The position numbers and the translations under genes are program-made. A stretch of DNA of 64,000 bases from Paenibacillus segetis (GTDB lineage Bacteria; Bacillota; Bacilli; Paenibacillales; Paenibacillaceae), in contig NZ_BMFT01000001.1 in assembly GCF_014639155.1 (NCBI RefSeq), positions 2,046,001 through 2,110,000 of the forward strand, read 5' to 3'. Shown here piece after piece: positions 33,472 through 42,647 of the stretch (position 1 is the stretch's first letter; each line of letters begins with the position of its first letter). Below the pieces are notes generated by a model that saw nothing but the letters and a program-made list of their open reading frames with translations, searched no databases and was not told the origin of the DNA.

Positions 33472-36400
33472 TTATTTATTTGAAATTTTCAAAACGAGGT
33501 TCTCACTGTTAGAAGTTTTTTTTCTGTTCTTGATGGCATCAGGCAGTACCATAAGCGCTGGAAGCAGCATGGGCAGAAAGATAAAGCAGAGTACAATTAG
33601 ACCTACAATCGTCGCCACCGCTAATTCAATAAGCAAGATCAGACCTGATGGTGCCAACGTCGCAAGGGTCCCCCCTAGAATAATCATAGCTGAGATAACG
33701 ACTCCGCCCACATGTTTCGCTGCGTGGATTATCGCTTCACCTATTGGCAAATCTTCATGTTCCTTATATCGCATCATGAGGAAGATACTATAGTCCACCC
33801 CGACAGCCACGATTATGATGAAGGAGAAGAACGGCACGAAGGAGGATACCCCATCCGCATGGATGATATATTCCGCGACGATGTTCGAAGCCGCCATAGC
33901 AACATAATACGAAGCTAACAATGACAGGATAATATACACGGACGGCCAGAACTTCCGAATAACGAATAATAATACTAAGAATATACCCGCAATGATAATA
34001 ATCGCTGTACTACTGAACGATTCTACCTGAGCTGCATTCATATCATATGTCGTTGAACTTGGTCCTGTGGCCCCGAATTTAGCTTCGGCCAGTACCGTCC
34101 CATTCAAACCACTTCTCATTGTGTCGTTGATTTTCTCGATTGTCTCCAGCGCTACCGGAGAATAAGGATCATAATCTAAAATGACAATCCATTTCGAAAT
34201 GGTTCGATCTTTTGACATGAAATTATTCAATGAACTCTTGAAATCCTCATTCGTCAAAGCTTCACGTGGAATAAAGAAGGTTTTGGATGAATTTAATTCA
34301 GTGATGAAGTTTCCTGTCTTATCAAGACCATCCGAGATATCCCCTAAACCGTTTCCGCTTTTGCCTAGTCCGTCTTTTAATTGCGTCATGCCATCGGATA
34401 GTTGGGATAACCCGGTTGAGAGCTTCTGTTGTCCATCTTTAACACCAGCAAGACCTTCATTCAACTTCTTCATATTCATAGCAATCTCACGGTTGCCTGC
34501 AGCGCCCTCCTTCAAACCATTCACGAGTGCATCCGTACCAGAGGATAAGCTTGCAAGGCCTGTAGTTATTTGGGTCTGCGCCCCTGCGATCTGCTGAAGC
34601 CCTTCTGAAGCCTTGGCAAAATTATCGTTCAGTTGCGTATAATTATTGTTCAGCTCTTGGAAACCACCAATAATCTGCGCCATCCCAGATTCAAGTCCTG
34701 TACCCGTCTGCTTCAACGTCAGGTAATCTGGATCTTGGCTCAAATCGCTATACTTAGCGCCCAGCCCTCCGATTAATCCATTCATTCCGGCAAGACCCTG
34801 CTGAATCGCTGGCAATTTACTCTCCAATTGATCATAACCATCACCCAAGGCTTTGTAACCCTGATTCAATTGCGCCATGCCGTTACTTAATGTCGCGGTT
34901 TCAGTTGCAACGGTATTAAGACCAGCATGGAGTCGTTTAATGCCATCCCGAAGATCTGCAGCACCACCCGCCCCTTGGTCGATACCTTGCGCCACTTGAT
35001 TGATTGCATCGGTAATTTGGGTATAACCTTGCTGTACTTGACCCGTACCCGAGACAAGTTGGTCTACGCTAGAAAAGTCAGGGCTAACCAATTTCTCTTG
35101 CATCTGCTGGATACCATCCTGAATCTGATCTACGCCGTCTTTCGTATCATGAATGCCATCCGCGACTGTCTCTGTCTGCGAACTAATATAGAAGTCATCA
35201 ATCGGCTCCGATTGCGGTTGGGTCACGCTCGCGACTTTTTTCACGCCATCGATTTCCTTTAATTTATCTGTCAATTTATCGATGACACCCAAGGACTCGT
35301 TATTATCCATAGCTTTGTTGTTCTCTACGACGACTGTCGTCGGCAGAGCCTGCCCCCGGCTGAAATGCTCAGCTACGATATTAAAGCCATGCGTCGAATC
35401 GTAACCGTCTCCCAATTCCTTCAATTGGTCGAAGGACAACTTTTGTCCACTGGATAACAGAACTGGAATCATCATGATAACGATGATAGCTGTCGTCAAT
35501 ACTGGGTATTTGACCGCTGTCGATGTCATCTTCGCCCAGAATTTGTTCTCCTTATGCCCAGTCACTTTCTTCGTTGGCCAGAATAATTTTGCTCCGAGTG
35601 TCTTCATAATAAACGGTGTTAATGTCAAGATCTCAAGCAATAGTATGACTGCTCCGATCGCAACGACATTAGCCGATTGATAGATCCCGAAGGTTGAGAA
35701 ACTCAATCCTGCGAATGCGATAAAGACCGTTAAAATACTGTAAACAATGGTCTTACCTGCGGTCTTATATGTCGCAATAATAGCCTCATCCGTCGATTTC
35801 CCATGTGCGAGCTCTTCCTTAAACCGATTAAACAAGAGAATGTTATAGTCGGTCCCAATCCCGAATAGAATTGCGATAAGCAGCATTTGTGTCAAGCTGG
35901 TCAACGGGAAATGAAATTTATCGATGAGCTGGGCTGCAATCCCCATCGAACAGAGATAAGTAATGCCTACTGCGAGTAGCGAAACGAATGGTATGATGAT
36001 CGAGCGGAACATAATAATTAATACAGCAAGAATAAAGATAACGGTTAGAATTGCACTCTTCTCGACACCCTTCTCAGATGCCTTCAGATAATCATTCTGA
36101 ATGAATTCCTCGCCTGTTAAATAAAATGGTACCTTTACGTCCTTCAACGTTTGGTTGAATTCTTCCTTGATATCATCGATTTCGCGCTCTTTCTTATCCA
36201 GGCTAAAGCTTACCATTAAAGTCGTCTGATCTTCAGATATGAGGGACGATTTCGCATCCGGTATGGAAAACGGATCTAACATATCGCCGATGCCTAGCTC
36301 AGCTTCATTAGCCTTGATACTGCCAATTCCCGTCTCAATCTGTTTCATATCCTGTTCCGTTAATTTCTCCGGCTTATGGAACACGATGATGTTGCTCGAA

Positions 36401-36585
36401 CCGCCCTTCGGACTCATCTTATTCAAGATCGAAGCTGCGACCTTCGACGGGCTGTTCTCTTTCAGCGGATCTTGACCTCTTTGACGTAGTATGGCATTCA
36501 CGTCCGGTTGGAACACAGCTAATACGATTGTGACTACCAGCCACAAAGCGAGAATAACCCAACGCCATTTAATAACCTTTTGCAT
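33472..36585 (-). CDS. MMPL/RND-family exporter (YdgH-like)
   Basis: 1037 residues. Two RND-type halves of about six membrane helices, each with a conserved transport Asp segment (LFGIGTDYNILLFNRF in the first, VAVGVDYSIFLMMRYKEH in the second). A large outside region between about 450 and 760 contains many heptad-like turns (x-x-x-L-x-x-G, for example LSSGTDALVNGLKEG and LSDGMTQLKDGLG), the YhgE/YdgH-type helical repeat. It probably exports a lipophilic compound. A TetR gene lies upstream and a palindrome resembling a TetR operator sits just before it. Confidence 0.92.
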   Translation of the reverse strand: MQKVIKWRWVILALWLVVTIVLAVFQPDVNAILRQRGQDPLKENSPSKVAASILNKMSPKGGSSNIIVFHKPEKLTEQDMKQIETGIGSIKANEAELGIGDMLDPFSIPDAKSSLISEDQTTLMVSFSLDKKEREIDDIKEEFNQTLKDVKVPFYLTGEEFIQNDYLKASEKGVEKSAILTVIFILAVLIIMFRSIIIPFVSLLAVGITYLCSMGIAAQLIDKFHFPLTSLTQMLLIAILFGIGTDYNILLFNRFKEELAHGKSTDEAIIATYKTAGKTIVYSILTVFIAFAGLSFSTFGIYQSANVVAIGAVILLLEILTLTPFIMKTLGAKLFWPTKKVTGHKENKFWAKMTSTAVKYPVLTTAIIVIMMIPVLLSSGQKLSFDQLKELGDGYDSTHGFNIVAEHFSRGQALPTTVVVENNKAMDNNESLGVIDKLTDKLKEIDGVKKVASVTQPQSEPIDDFYISSQTETVADGIHDTKDGVDQIQDGIQQMQEKLVSPDFSSVDQLVSGTGQVQQGYTQITDAINQVAQGIDQGAGGAADLRDGIKRLHAGLNTVATETATLSNGMAQLNQGYKALGDGYDQLESKLPAIQQGLAGMNGLIGGLGAKYSDLSQDPDYLTLKQTGTGLESGMAQIIGGFQELNNNYTQLNDNFAKASEGLQQIAGAQTQITTGLASLSSGTDALVNGLKEGAAGNREIAMNMKKLNEGLAGVKDGQQKLSTGLSQLSDGMTQLKDGLGKSGNGLGDISDGLDKTGNFITELNSSKTFFIPREALTNEDFKSSLNNFMSKDRTISKWIVILDYDPYSPVALETIEKINDTMRSGLNGTVLAEAKFGATGPSSTTYDMNAAQVESFSSTAIIIIAGIFLVLLFVIRKFWPSVYIILSLLASYYVAMAASNIVAEYIIHADGVSSFVPFFSFIIIVAVGVDYSIFLMMRYKEHEDLPIGEAIIHAAKHVGGVVISAMIILGGTLATLAPSGLILLIELAVATIVGLIVLCFIFLPMLLPALMVLPDAIKNRKKTSNSENLVLKISNK

Positions 36586-36630
36586 TCTTGCTATCCCCTC
36601 CTCTACTTTTTCCTATCCATAAAATAGATA

Positions 36631-36646
36631 ATGAACAAGCGTTCAT
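36631..36646. promoter_or_regulatory. TetR-type operator before the MMPL gene
   Basis: ATGAACAAGCGTTCAT: six-base arms ATGAAC and GTTCAT around AAGC, lying 46 bases before the MMPL start. TGAAC-x4-GTTCA is a usual TetR-family operator form. The likely binder is the product of the gene just upstream. Confidence 0.65.
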
Positions 36647-36669
36647 TTTTATCCCAAAAAAATTTAATT

Positions 36670-37284
36670 CTATATTTTTAATCTTGAAATAATCCCTGCA
36701 CAGTATACTCGCATCAATTCGTCTACCAATTGTCGAACCGTCTCTCCGTCCTCATGATCGCGCAAAATAATACATGCACCTTCAATTAAGGTTCCCGCTA
36801 ACATATGAGCCAAATTGTATTTTTCAATCATTGCTTTATCCTGCTGATCTCCACCGGGAATGAAGACCTGCTCCAGAATAAGGGCTGCCAATTGAATCAA
36901 TTCCTGCTTCACGGGTTCATACGAAGAGCCGTTGCTCAAATTCAACAGAATGCGAAGCTCTACATTCGATTCTTTGAATAGTTCAACGATCGTGCTTTCT
37001 ACTTTACGGAGATAATCAAGAGGATTGTTGGTATCTATCGCACAGTTATCATCTAAATCATCCTTGATCTCTATCATGTATTGAACGAACTTCTCATACA
37101 CCGGATGAATCAACTCATGGAATAGATCTTCTTTATTCTTAAAATAACGATAGATATTACCTGTCGTGATCCCCGCCGAATTAGCAATTTGCCGCATGGA
37201 GGCATTTGAATAACCATGCCGTTTGAACTCCGACAAGGCCGCTTGAAGAATGCTGTTTTTTACGTCATCTTTTAAATATTGCAT
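36670..37284 (-). CDS. TetR/AcrR-family repressor
   Basis: About 204 residues. The HTH (ALSEFKRHGYSNASMRQIANSAG, read as YSNASMRQIANSAGITTGN, then IYRYFKNKEDLFHELI) is typical TetR. The C-terminus binds an unknown ligand. ATG 37284 has GGGTG upstream; the in-frame ATG 37317 lacks one. It probably represses the MMPL exporter gene, which follows 84 bases downstream, through the palindrome at 36631. Confidence 0.9.
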   Translation of the reverse strand: MQYLKDDVKNSILQAALSEFKRHGYSNASMRQIANSAGITTGNIYRYFKNKEDLFHELIHPVYEKFVQYMIEIKDDLDDNCAIDTNNPLDYLRKVESTIVELFKESNVELRILLNLSNGSSYEPVKQELIQLAALILEQVFIPGGDQQDKAMIEKYNLAHMLAGTLIEGACIILRDHEDGETVRQLVDELMRVYCAGIISRLKI

Positions 37285-37360
37285 CAATGAACACCCGTTT
37301 ACTTTTGTTTTTTTCATTATACTGAGCTCCAACGAGAAATACAACTACGACATTGAAAAA

Positions 37361-37386
37361 CCCCTTGAAGAAATATCTTCAAGGGG
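37361..37386 (-). terminator. terminator of the DrrAB-type genes
   Basis: CCCCTTGAAGA and TCTTCAAGGGG, an 11-bp perfect stem with an AATA loop, followed by TTTTT on the minus strand. It separates the ABC exporter genes from tetR. Confidence 0.88.
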
Positions 37387-37402
37387 ACTGTTCATTACTG
37401 TA

Positions 37403-38218
37403 CTAAGCTTTACGCATATATGCGCGTACTGTAATAGGTGCAAAGATCGCTACAATGACGACAGCGCCGATGAGAGAAATAGCCAAATCCCAACCTACGG
37501 TCCCTGAGTTAGTAAGATCTCGAACAGCGGTGACAAGATGCGAAATCGGATTGAATTTCACAAACCATTGGAGCCAGTTAGGTAAAGTATCTGCCGGTAC
37601 GAACGCATTGGATAGAAACGTGAGCGGAAATAACACAATCATGGATATCCCTTGTACGCTTGAAGCCGTGCGAGCTATTACACCAAAGAAAGCGAAGATC
37701 CAACTGATCGACCAAGCACAGAAAATGACGAGTACAGCGGCGATGGCGACGTGACCTAGACCTCCGGCAGGGCGATAACCCATAATATATCCCATCGTAA
37801 AAGTAAGTACAGTTGCTATGGTATACCGAATAGTATCAGCCAAGAGTGCTCCTGCCAGCGGTGCAATACGTGCGATAGGCAGTGACTTGAATCGGTCAAA
37901 TACACCTTTATCCATATCCTCTCGCAATTGAACGCCAGTGACGACCGAAGTCGTGATCACGGTCTGAACGAGGATTCCAGGAATGATGAGGGGCAAATAA
38001 CTGAGTACATCACCAGAGATGGCTCCACCAAAGATGTAAGTAAACATCAAGGTAAAGATAATTGGCTGGAGTGTAACATCAAATAATTGCTCTGGTGTAC
38101 GCCGAATCTTCAGCAGACCACGATAAGCCATCGTAAATGAATTTCTTACCGACTGACCAAAGCCCGTGTGGTTTTTCAGTTTACGTTCAACGCCTGGCTT
38201 GATTGAAGTAGTATTCAT
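37403..38218 (-). CDS. ABC-2 permease, DrrB type
   Basis: 271 residues with six membrane helices and the ABC-2 hallmark FGVIARTASSVQGISMIVLFPLTFLSNAFVP (read as FGVIARTASSVQ, then FPLTFLSNAFVP). It overlaps the ATPase gene by four bases (ATGA). Together they form a DrrAB-like exporter; its substrate is unknown, often a drug-like molecule. The N-terminal 40 residues lie inside the cell. Confidence 0.9.
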   Translation of the reverse strand: MNTTSIKPGVERKLKNHTGFGQSVRNSFTMAYRGLLKIRRTPEQLFDVTLQPIIFTLMFTYIFGGAISGDVLSYLPLIIPGILVQTVITTSVVTGVQLREDMDKGVFDRFKSLPIARIAPLAGALLADTIRYTIATVLTFTMGYIMGYRPAGGLGHVAIAAVLVIFCAWSISWIFAFFGVIARTASSVQGISMIVLFPLTFLSNAFVPADTLPNWLQWFVKFNPISHLVTAVRDLTNSGTVGWDLAISLIGAVVIVAIFAPITVRAYMRKA

Positions 38219-39258
38219 ACTCCCGCCACCTCAGCTTTGTTTGATTTTTTGGCCACACCTGAAGTGTCCTCTTGGGCGTTCTTCTCCACGCCATGACCAG
38301 TAATGGCTAGAAACACCTCGTCGAGGGTCGGTTTCTGCACACTCATCTCATTTAATTGAATTCCTGTCTCCCGAAGAGCGATTAACAAATCTGTGACCAG
38401 ATCCACATTCGCCATCGGTGCAGTTACTTTTCCGGCTTCAGCCGACACATTAGATTGGACCTTAAGGACTCGTTCAATGATCTTACAAACACTCGAAATA
38501 TCCTGTGAATTTTGCACACTCAGATGCAATGACGAGGTACCTACAGAGGCTTTCAGTTCATCCGATGTACCTTCGGCAACGACGTGTCCTCGATCTATAA
38601 CTGCGATCCGGTCAGCCAGTTGATCTGCTTCATCAAGGTATTGAGTTGTTAATAGTACGGTTGACCCCGTCTTCACTAGACGACGGATCGTATCCCACAT
38701 CTGAGCACGAGTACGTGGGTCTAACCCAGTAGTCGGTTCGTCTAGAAAAATTAGCGGCGGCTGGGCAATAAGACTTGCGGCCAGATCCAGTCGCCGACGC
38801 ATACCACCTGAGAAATTTCTGAGCGGCCGTCTTGCAGCTTCCGTTAAACCAAATTCCTCAAGCAACTCCTCTGCTTTTTGTCGTGCTGCTGCACGTCCCA
38901 ATCCGAGTAGCCGGGAGAAGATGATCAGGTTCTCGGTTGCGCTGAGTGACTCGTCGACCGAAGCATATTGACCGGTCACACCGATCAATTGACGGACGAT
39001 TTGCGACTCCTTCGTCACATCGTGCCCGAAGATTCGCGCCGATCCAGCATCCGGACGAAGTAAAGTGGCCAGCATACTAATTGTGGTAGTCTTCCCTGCC
39101 CCATTAGGTCCTAGCACGCCATAGATCGAACCAGTTCGCACGTTCAAATCTACACCATCCACCGCTACATTGTCGCCAAATGCTTTGACGAGTCCTTTTG
39201 CTTCAACAGCCCAATCACCATGTTTTGGTTCTATTCTTTTTCTGTCTAATTGATTCAA
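38215..39258 (-). CDS. ABC transporter ATPase, DrrA type
   Basis: 347 residues. Walker A GPNGAGKTTT near 53, Q-loop GQYASVDE, signature FSGGMRRRLDLA, Walker B LIFLDEPTTGLDP, H-loop TTQYLDEA. The last 90 residues are the DUF4162 extension seen in daunorubicin-resistance ATPases. TTG start with GGAGGAGGAG upstream. Base use looks more GC-rich than in the neighbours, which may point to transfer from a higher-GC Gram-positive, but I did not measure it. Confidence 0.92.
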   Translation of the reverse strand: MNQLDRKRIEPKHGDWAVEAKGLVKAFGDNVAVDGVDLNVRTGSIYGVLGPNGAGKTTTISMLATLLRPDAGSARIFGHDVTKESQIVRQLIGVTGQYASVDESLSATENLIIFSRLLGLGRAAARQKAEELLEEFGLTEAARRPLRNFSGGMRRRLDLAASLIAQPPLIFLDEPTTGLDPRTRAQMWDTIRRLVKTGSTVLLTTQYLDEADQLADRIAVIDRGHVVAEGTSDELKASVGTSSLHLSVQNSQDISSVCKIIERVLKVQSNVSAEAGKVTAPMANVDLVTDLLIALRETGIQLNEMSVQKPTLDEVFLAITGHGVEKNAQEDTSGVAKKSNKAEVAGV

Positions 39259-39393
39259 TTAAACTCCTCCTCCAATCAACATTGTTTCTTATAATCGGAT
39301 AGTAACACCCCTATTTAAACTGAATATAAACAACAAAGAAGCCAAGTTTGGAGGAATCTAAGGAGATCAACTATGTACACAAGCAATAAAAAA

Positions 39394-39434
39394 AACGAAA
39401 GCAAGAACCCCATGAGCAGGCACTAGCTTCCGTT
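39394..39434 (-). terminator. terminator after the FMN reductase gene
   Basis: AACGGAAGC pairs with GCTTTCGTT across a long loop and eight T follow on the minus strand. Confidence 0.7.
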
Positions 39435-39457
39435 TGTTTAATTAACCTCATTACTTA

Positions 39458-40024
39458 TTAAAAATCATATTCCGCATCTTTCGCTTCCCTTATCTTCACA
39501 TAGGCATCGACCAGGAGAACAGTATCTTCCACTAATCGCTCCATTCGGAAGATAACATCATCATTAATAATTTCCTTCCGATGGAAATCCTTTTCTTCAA
39601 TAAATACGTAAGTTGGGACGATATGAGCCTTCATATACGATAAAATCGGTTTTAGTTGCTGCTCCACCATCAAATAATGTTTGGCCGTACCAGCCGTGAC
39701 AAGCATACTGACGACTTTATCTCGGAACGCATGGACTGGTAATAAGTCAAAAATGTTCTTTAATGTCGCTGGAATAGAGGCTTGGAATATGGGGGTACCG
39801 ATGATTAAGGCATCTGCTGCCATAATGGTCTCAGCAACAAATTTTGTATCCCCTTCATATTCCCTGTAATCACGTCCATCACTGAAGACCATTTGATATT
39901 CCGCAAGATCAAGTAATATCATTTCTGCATCCGGGTATTTCTCACGTGCCATTTTGAGTGTGTAATCCATTGCTGTTCTTGTTTTGGTTCCTACGTTTGA
40001 GCCGGAAATTCCTACTATCTTCAT
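39458..40024 (-). CDS. NADPH-dependent FMN reductase
   Basis: 188 residues, flavodoxin-like fold: VGISGSNVGTKTRTAM (phosphate loop), ADALIIGTPIFQASIPATLKN (as GTPIFQASIPATLKNIFD), and VSMLVTAGTAKHY. SsuE/MsuE-like enzymes hand reduced FMN to a flavin-dependent oxygenase. It starts 13 bases after the stop of the luciferase-like gene, so it probably supplies that enzyme. Confidence 0.9.
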   Translation of the reverse strand: MKIVGISGSNVGTKTRTAMDYTLKMAREKYPDAEMILLDLAEYQMVFSDGRDYREYEGDTKFVAETIMAADALIIGTPIFQASIPATLKNIFDLLPVHAFRDKVVSMLVTAGTAKHYLMVEQQLKPILSYMKAHIVPTYVFIEEKDFHRKEIINDDVIFRMERLVEDTVLLVDAYVKIREAKDAEYDF

Positions 40025-40036
40025 CCTATTCGCCTC

Positions 40037-41095
40037 TTACTTCTTCGCCGTATGTTTCTTAATCGCAGGCATAATTTCTGTAGCAATCAGCTCGATATTT
40101 TTGGCAATCTTATCAAAAGGCACGCCGCCAAAATCAATTTGTGCCATGAAGCGCTGATGACCATATAATTCATACTGGTAGAGCATTTTTTCAATTATTT
40201 GCTGTGGGCTACCAATCATTAATGCATCACGGTAATCGACCGCCTGTGCAAATTGTTGTTTGGGATAGCCACCACCACGTAATGATTGCATCCCCGTATC
40301 TAGATGAGGATAGTACTCACGAAGTGCATCCTTTGTATTTTCAGCTGTATAGAATAAGCTTGTTGTCGCAACAGGTAATGTTGCTGGATCAAATCCATTT
40401 TGTTCTGCTGCCATTCGATAAGCATCAACTGAGGTCTTAAAGCTAGTTGCAGGTCCACCAAGCGTTGTCAGCATCATCGGCACACCAGCAAAACCAGCCT
40501 TAATCGCACTTGCGGGCGGTCCCCCTACTGCACGCCAGAGAGGCATATGACCGTTCTGGGGTTGTGGCAAAATAGATGCATTTTTCAAAGGTGCACGGAA
40601 TTGACCTTCCCATGTAATGTTGGCCTCGTTATTTAGCTTAATCAGAAGTTCCATTTTTTCTTCAAATAGTTCTTCATAATCACGAACATCATATCCAAGC
40701 AAGCTATATGCCCCCACACGAGAACCACGCCCAGCAACGATTTCTGCTCGCCCACCTGAGATTAAATCAAGCGTAGCGAAATCCTCATATACACGAACCG
40801 GATCCGATGTACTTAAGACAGTTGCCGAACTTGCAATTTTAATATTCTTAGTTGCCTGAGCGATTGCCCCTAATATGACTGTATGAGCTTGGGTCGTAAA
40901 ATGACTTTGATGGCTTTCACCGACTGCAAAAACATCGAGTCCAGCCTCATCAGCAAGCTTACTTGCTTCAATTAATTCTTTAATACGTTGTTCAGCACTT
41001 ATCATTGTTCCTGTATGCGGATTAGGTAAATGATCTCCAATCGAATATAATCCGAATTCGATTCCTTTGTTAGTATCTATACGATATTGTTCCAT
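40037..41095 (-). CDS. LLM-class flavin-dependent oxidoreductase
   Basis: About 352 residues, luciferase-like TIM barrel: IEFGLYSIGDHLPNPHTG, FAVGESHQSHFTTQAH, ATKNIKIASSATVLSTSDPV (20 residues), AEIVAGRGSRVGAYSLLG. It uses reduced FMN to oxygenate or reduce an unknown substrate. ATG 41095 is chosen because GGGAGAG lies eight bases upstream; an earlier frame starts at 41119. It lies between the ring-cleaving dioxygenase and FMN reductase genes, probably one operon. Confidence 0.9.
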   Translation of the reverse strand: MEQYRIDTNKGIEFGLYSIGDHLPNPHTGTMISAEQRIKELIEASKLADEAGLDVFAVGESHQSHFTTQAHTVILGAIAQATKNIKIASSATVLSTSDPVRVYEDFATLDLISGGRAEIVAGRGSRVGAYSLLGYDVRDYEELFEEKMELLIKLNNEANITWEGQFRAPLKNASILPQPQNGHMPLWRAVGGPPASAIKAGFAGVPMMLTTLGGPATSFKTSVDAYRMAAEQNGFDPATLPVATTSLFYTAENTKDALREYYPHLDTGMQSLRGGGYPKQQFAQAVDYRDALMIGSPQQIIEKMLYQYELYGHQRFMAQIDFGGVPFDKIAKNIELIATEIMPAIKKHTAKK

Positions 41096-41129
41096 TGTTC
41101 TCTCTCCCTTTTTGAACACGCATTAATAA

Positions 41130-42071
41130 TTAGTCTAATGGTATTAAATTTGCTTCAATTTCGGCACGTCGTTCTTCTAAAAAAGGTGGTAAATCTAATT
41201 CTTTGCCCAGTGCCTCGATCGATGAATCTACTGTAAATCCAGGACCATCTGTTGCAATTTCGAACAATATACCATTGGATTCTCTGAAATATAAGCTTTG
41301 GAAGTAGAATCGATTTACGATACCTGAGGTGTGGAAGCCACGTTCTTTAACAACCGTTTCCCAATTACGCAACTCGTCTTCATTTTTAACTCGAATGGCC
41401 AAATGATGAATACTTCCTCTCCCGGGTTTCTCACGGGGTCCATCAAGCTGTTTGATGACAATTTCTCCAAATGACTGTCCGGCAACCGATTGGTAGATCG
41501 CTTCTTGATCTGAGCGGGCAACTTCCGTATAACCAAACATCTCCGTTAAGGTTTTACCTAAACGATCTAAGTGACGTACAGTGATCTCCACTGCGCCCAT
41601 TCCCAAAATACGATGTTGTTGCTCTATAATGGAGTCTTCCCAAGCTGACCATTTCTTAGGGACCGCTTCCCCGTTATTATTTAGTAAGACCATGCGCAAA
41701 CCCTCTGAATCTTCAAAATGAAGAGCGTCTCGCCCAGCATACGTCGTAATTTCACCATGCGTAACTTCTAATGTTTCAAACCGTTCTTTCCAATAGATCA
41801 AACTTTCATATGACGGAACGAGTAAACCTATTTGTGTGATGGCATTGGTTCCACGGATGGTATTACCTACAATTGGCATTTCAAAAAACGATAACTCTGT
41901 TCCTGCACTTCCTGTTAAGTCCCCATAAAACAAATGATACATGGAAGGATCGTCTTGATTAACCGTCTTCTTAACTCTACGTAAGCCCAATACTTTTTGA
42001 TAAAAATGATTATTTATTTTGGCGTCTTTGGTAAGCATTGAGATATGATGATGTCCTAAAATTGTATGCAC
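41130..42071 (-). CDS. ring-cleaving dioxygenase of the VOC superfamily (MhqO/MhqE-like)
   Basis: 313 residues, two glyoxalase-like halves. HHHISMLTKD and HFYQKVLGLR open the first, SIHHLAIRVKN and FYFQSLYFRESNGILFEIATDGPG (as FRESNGILFEIATDGPG) carry the metal His and Glu of the second. The B. subtilis relatives MhqA/E/O are induced by quinones and catechols and controlled by MhqR. GTG start, with AGGAGG seven bases before. A 16-bp perfect palindrome precedes it. Confidence 0.88.
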   Translation of the reverse strand: MHTILGHHHISMLTKDAKINNHFYQKVLGLRRVKKTVNQDDPSMYHLFYGDLTGSAGTELSFFEMPIVGNTIRGTNAITQIGLLVPSYESLIYWKERFETLEVTHGEITTYAGRDALHFEDSEGLRMVLLNNNGEAVPKKWSAWEDSIIEQQHRILGMGAVEITVRHLDRLGKTLTEMFGYTEVARSDQEAIYQSVAGQSFGEIVIKQLDGPREKPGRGSIHHLAIRVKNEDELRNWETVVKERGFHTSGIVNRFYFQSLYFRESNGILFEIATDGPGFTVDSSIEALGKELDLPPFLEERRAEIEANLIPLD

Positions 42072-42094
42072 GATTTTTCCTCCTCTGTGCTGTT

Positions 42095-42110
42095 AATTGA
42101 CTAGTCAATT
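42095..42110. promoter_or_regulatory. MarR-type operator before the dioxygenase gene
   Basis: AATTGACTAGTCAATT is a perfect 16-bp palindrome between the MarR gene and the dioxygenase gene. TATCAATTG-x-x-TAGT-x-AA around it recurs on the minus strand at the site before the MarR gene. Confidence 0.65.
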
Positions 42111-42126
42111 GATATAGTAAAAAAAT

Positions 42127-42570
42127 TTACTTCGGTGGTATTTCTTTTCTTTGGCTATGTTTATGGACACGGGTCATTAATGAATATAATGTTGCTTGTT
42201 CTTCTTCATTTAATACTTCATCAAAAAATGATGTTTGAAATGCCAACTGTTCAGGCATCGCTTGTTCTAAAATAGACTCCGCTTTCGCTGTAAGACTAAT
42301 CGTCTTCGTCTTCCAATCTTGCTTCCGTACAATGTAGCCTTCATTCTCAAGACGTACTAGCATACGCGAAATACCACCTTGCGTAACCGTCGCCTTGTCT
42401 GCTAACTCCATTTGTGTGAGTGGCTGATAAATTTGAATTTGCACAAGTACATCAAATTGAGCCGTCGTTAAATCAAAACGTTTCAAAAACTCATTCGACA
42501 TCTGGTTACTTTGGTTCGTAAAACGCATTAAGCGTAACCAGATTAACGAGCCTAACGTATTATTACGCAT
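42127..42570 (-). CDS. MarR-family repressor (MhqR-like)
   Basis: 147 residues. Winged helix: [26 protein letters not shown] (as [20 protein letters not shown]), wing [12 protein letters not shown]. No Cys residues, so thiol switching of the OhrR type is not expected; MhqR-like sensing of aromatic electrophiles is more in line with the neighbours. GGGGAGG precedes the ATG. It heads a leftward set: marR, dioxygenase, LLM oxidoreductase, FMN reductase. Confidence 0.88.
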   Translation of the reverse strand: MRNNTLGSLIWLRLMRFTNQSNQMSNEFLKRFDLTTAQFDVLVQIQIYQPLTQMELADKATVTQGGISRMLVRLENEGYIVRKQDWKTKTISLTAKAESILEQAMPEQLAFQTSFFDEVLNEEEQATLYSLMTRVHKHSQRKEIPPK

Positions 42571-42615
42571 TTCGTTTTTCCCTCCCCATCGTTAACCTTA
42601 ATATCACTTTACTAC

Positions 42616-42632
42616 GCAATTGATAAAATTGC
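42616..42632. promoter_or_regulatory. MarR-type operator before the MarR gene
   Basis: GCAATTGATAAAATTGC has six-base arms GCAATT and AATTGC around GATAA. It lies 46 bases before the MarR start and resembles the site at 42095. This suggests autoregulation. Confidence 0.55.
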
Positions 42633-42647
42633 AAGTAACACAGCTCT

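Noticed and set aside
39373-39426. 17-codon plus-strand ORF with AAGGAG upstream
   Set aside because: It overlaps the terminator of the FMN reductase gene on the other strand and consists mainly of Lys/Asn codons from the A-run. Chance is the better explanation.
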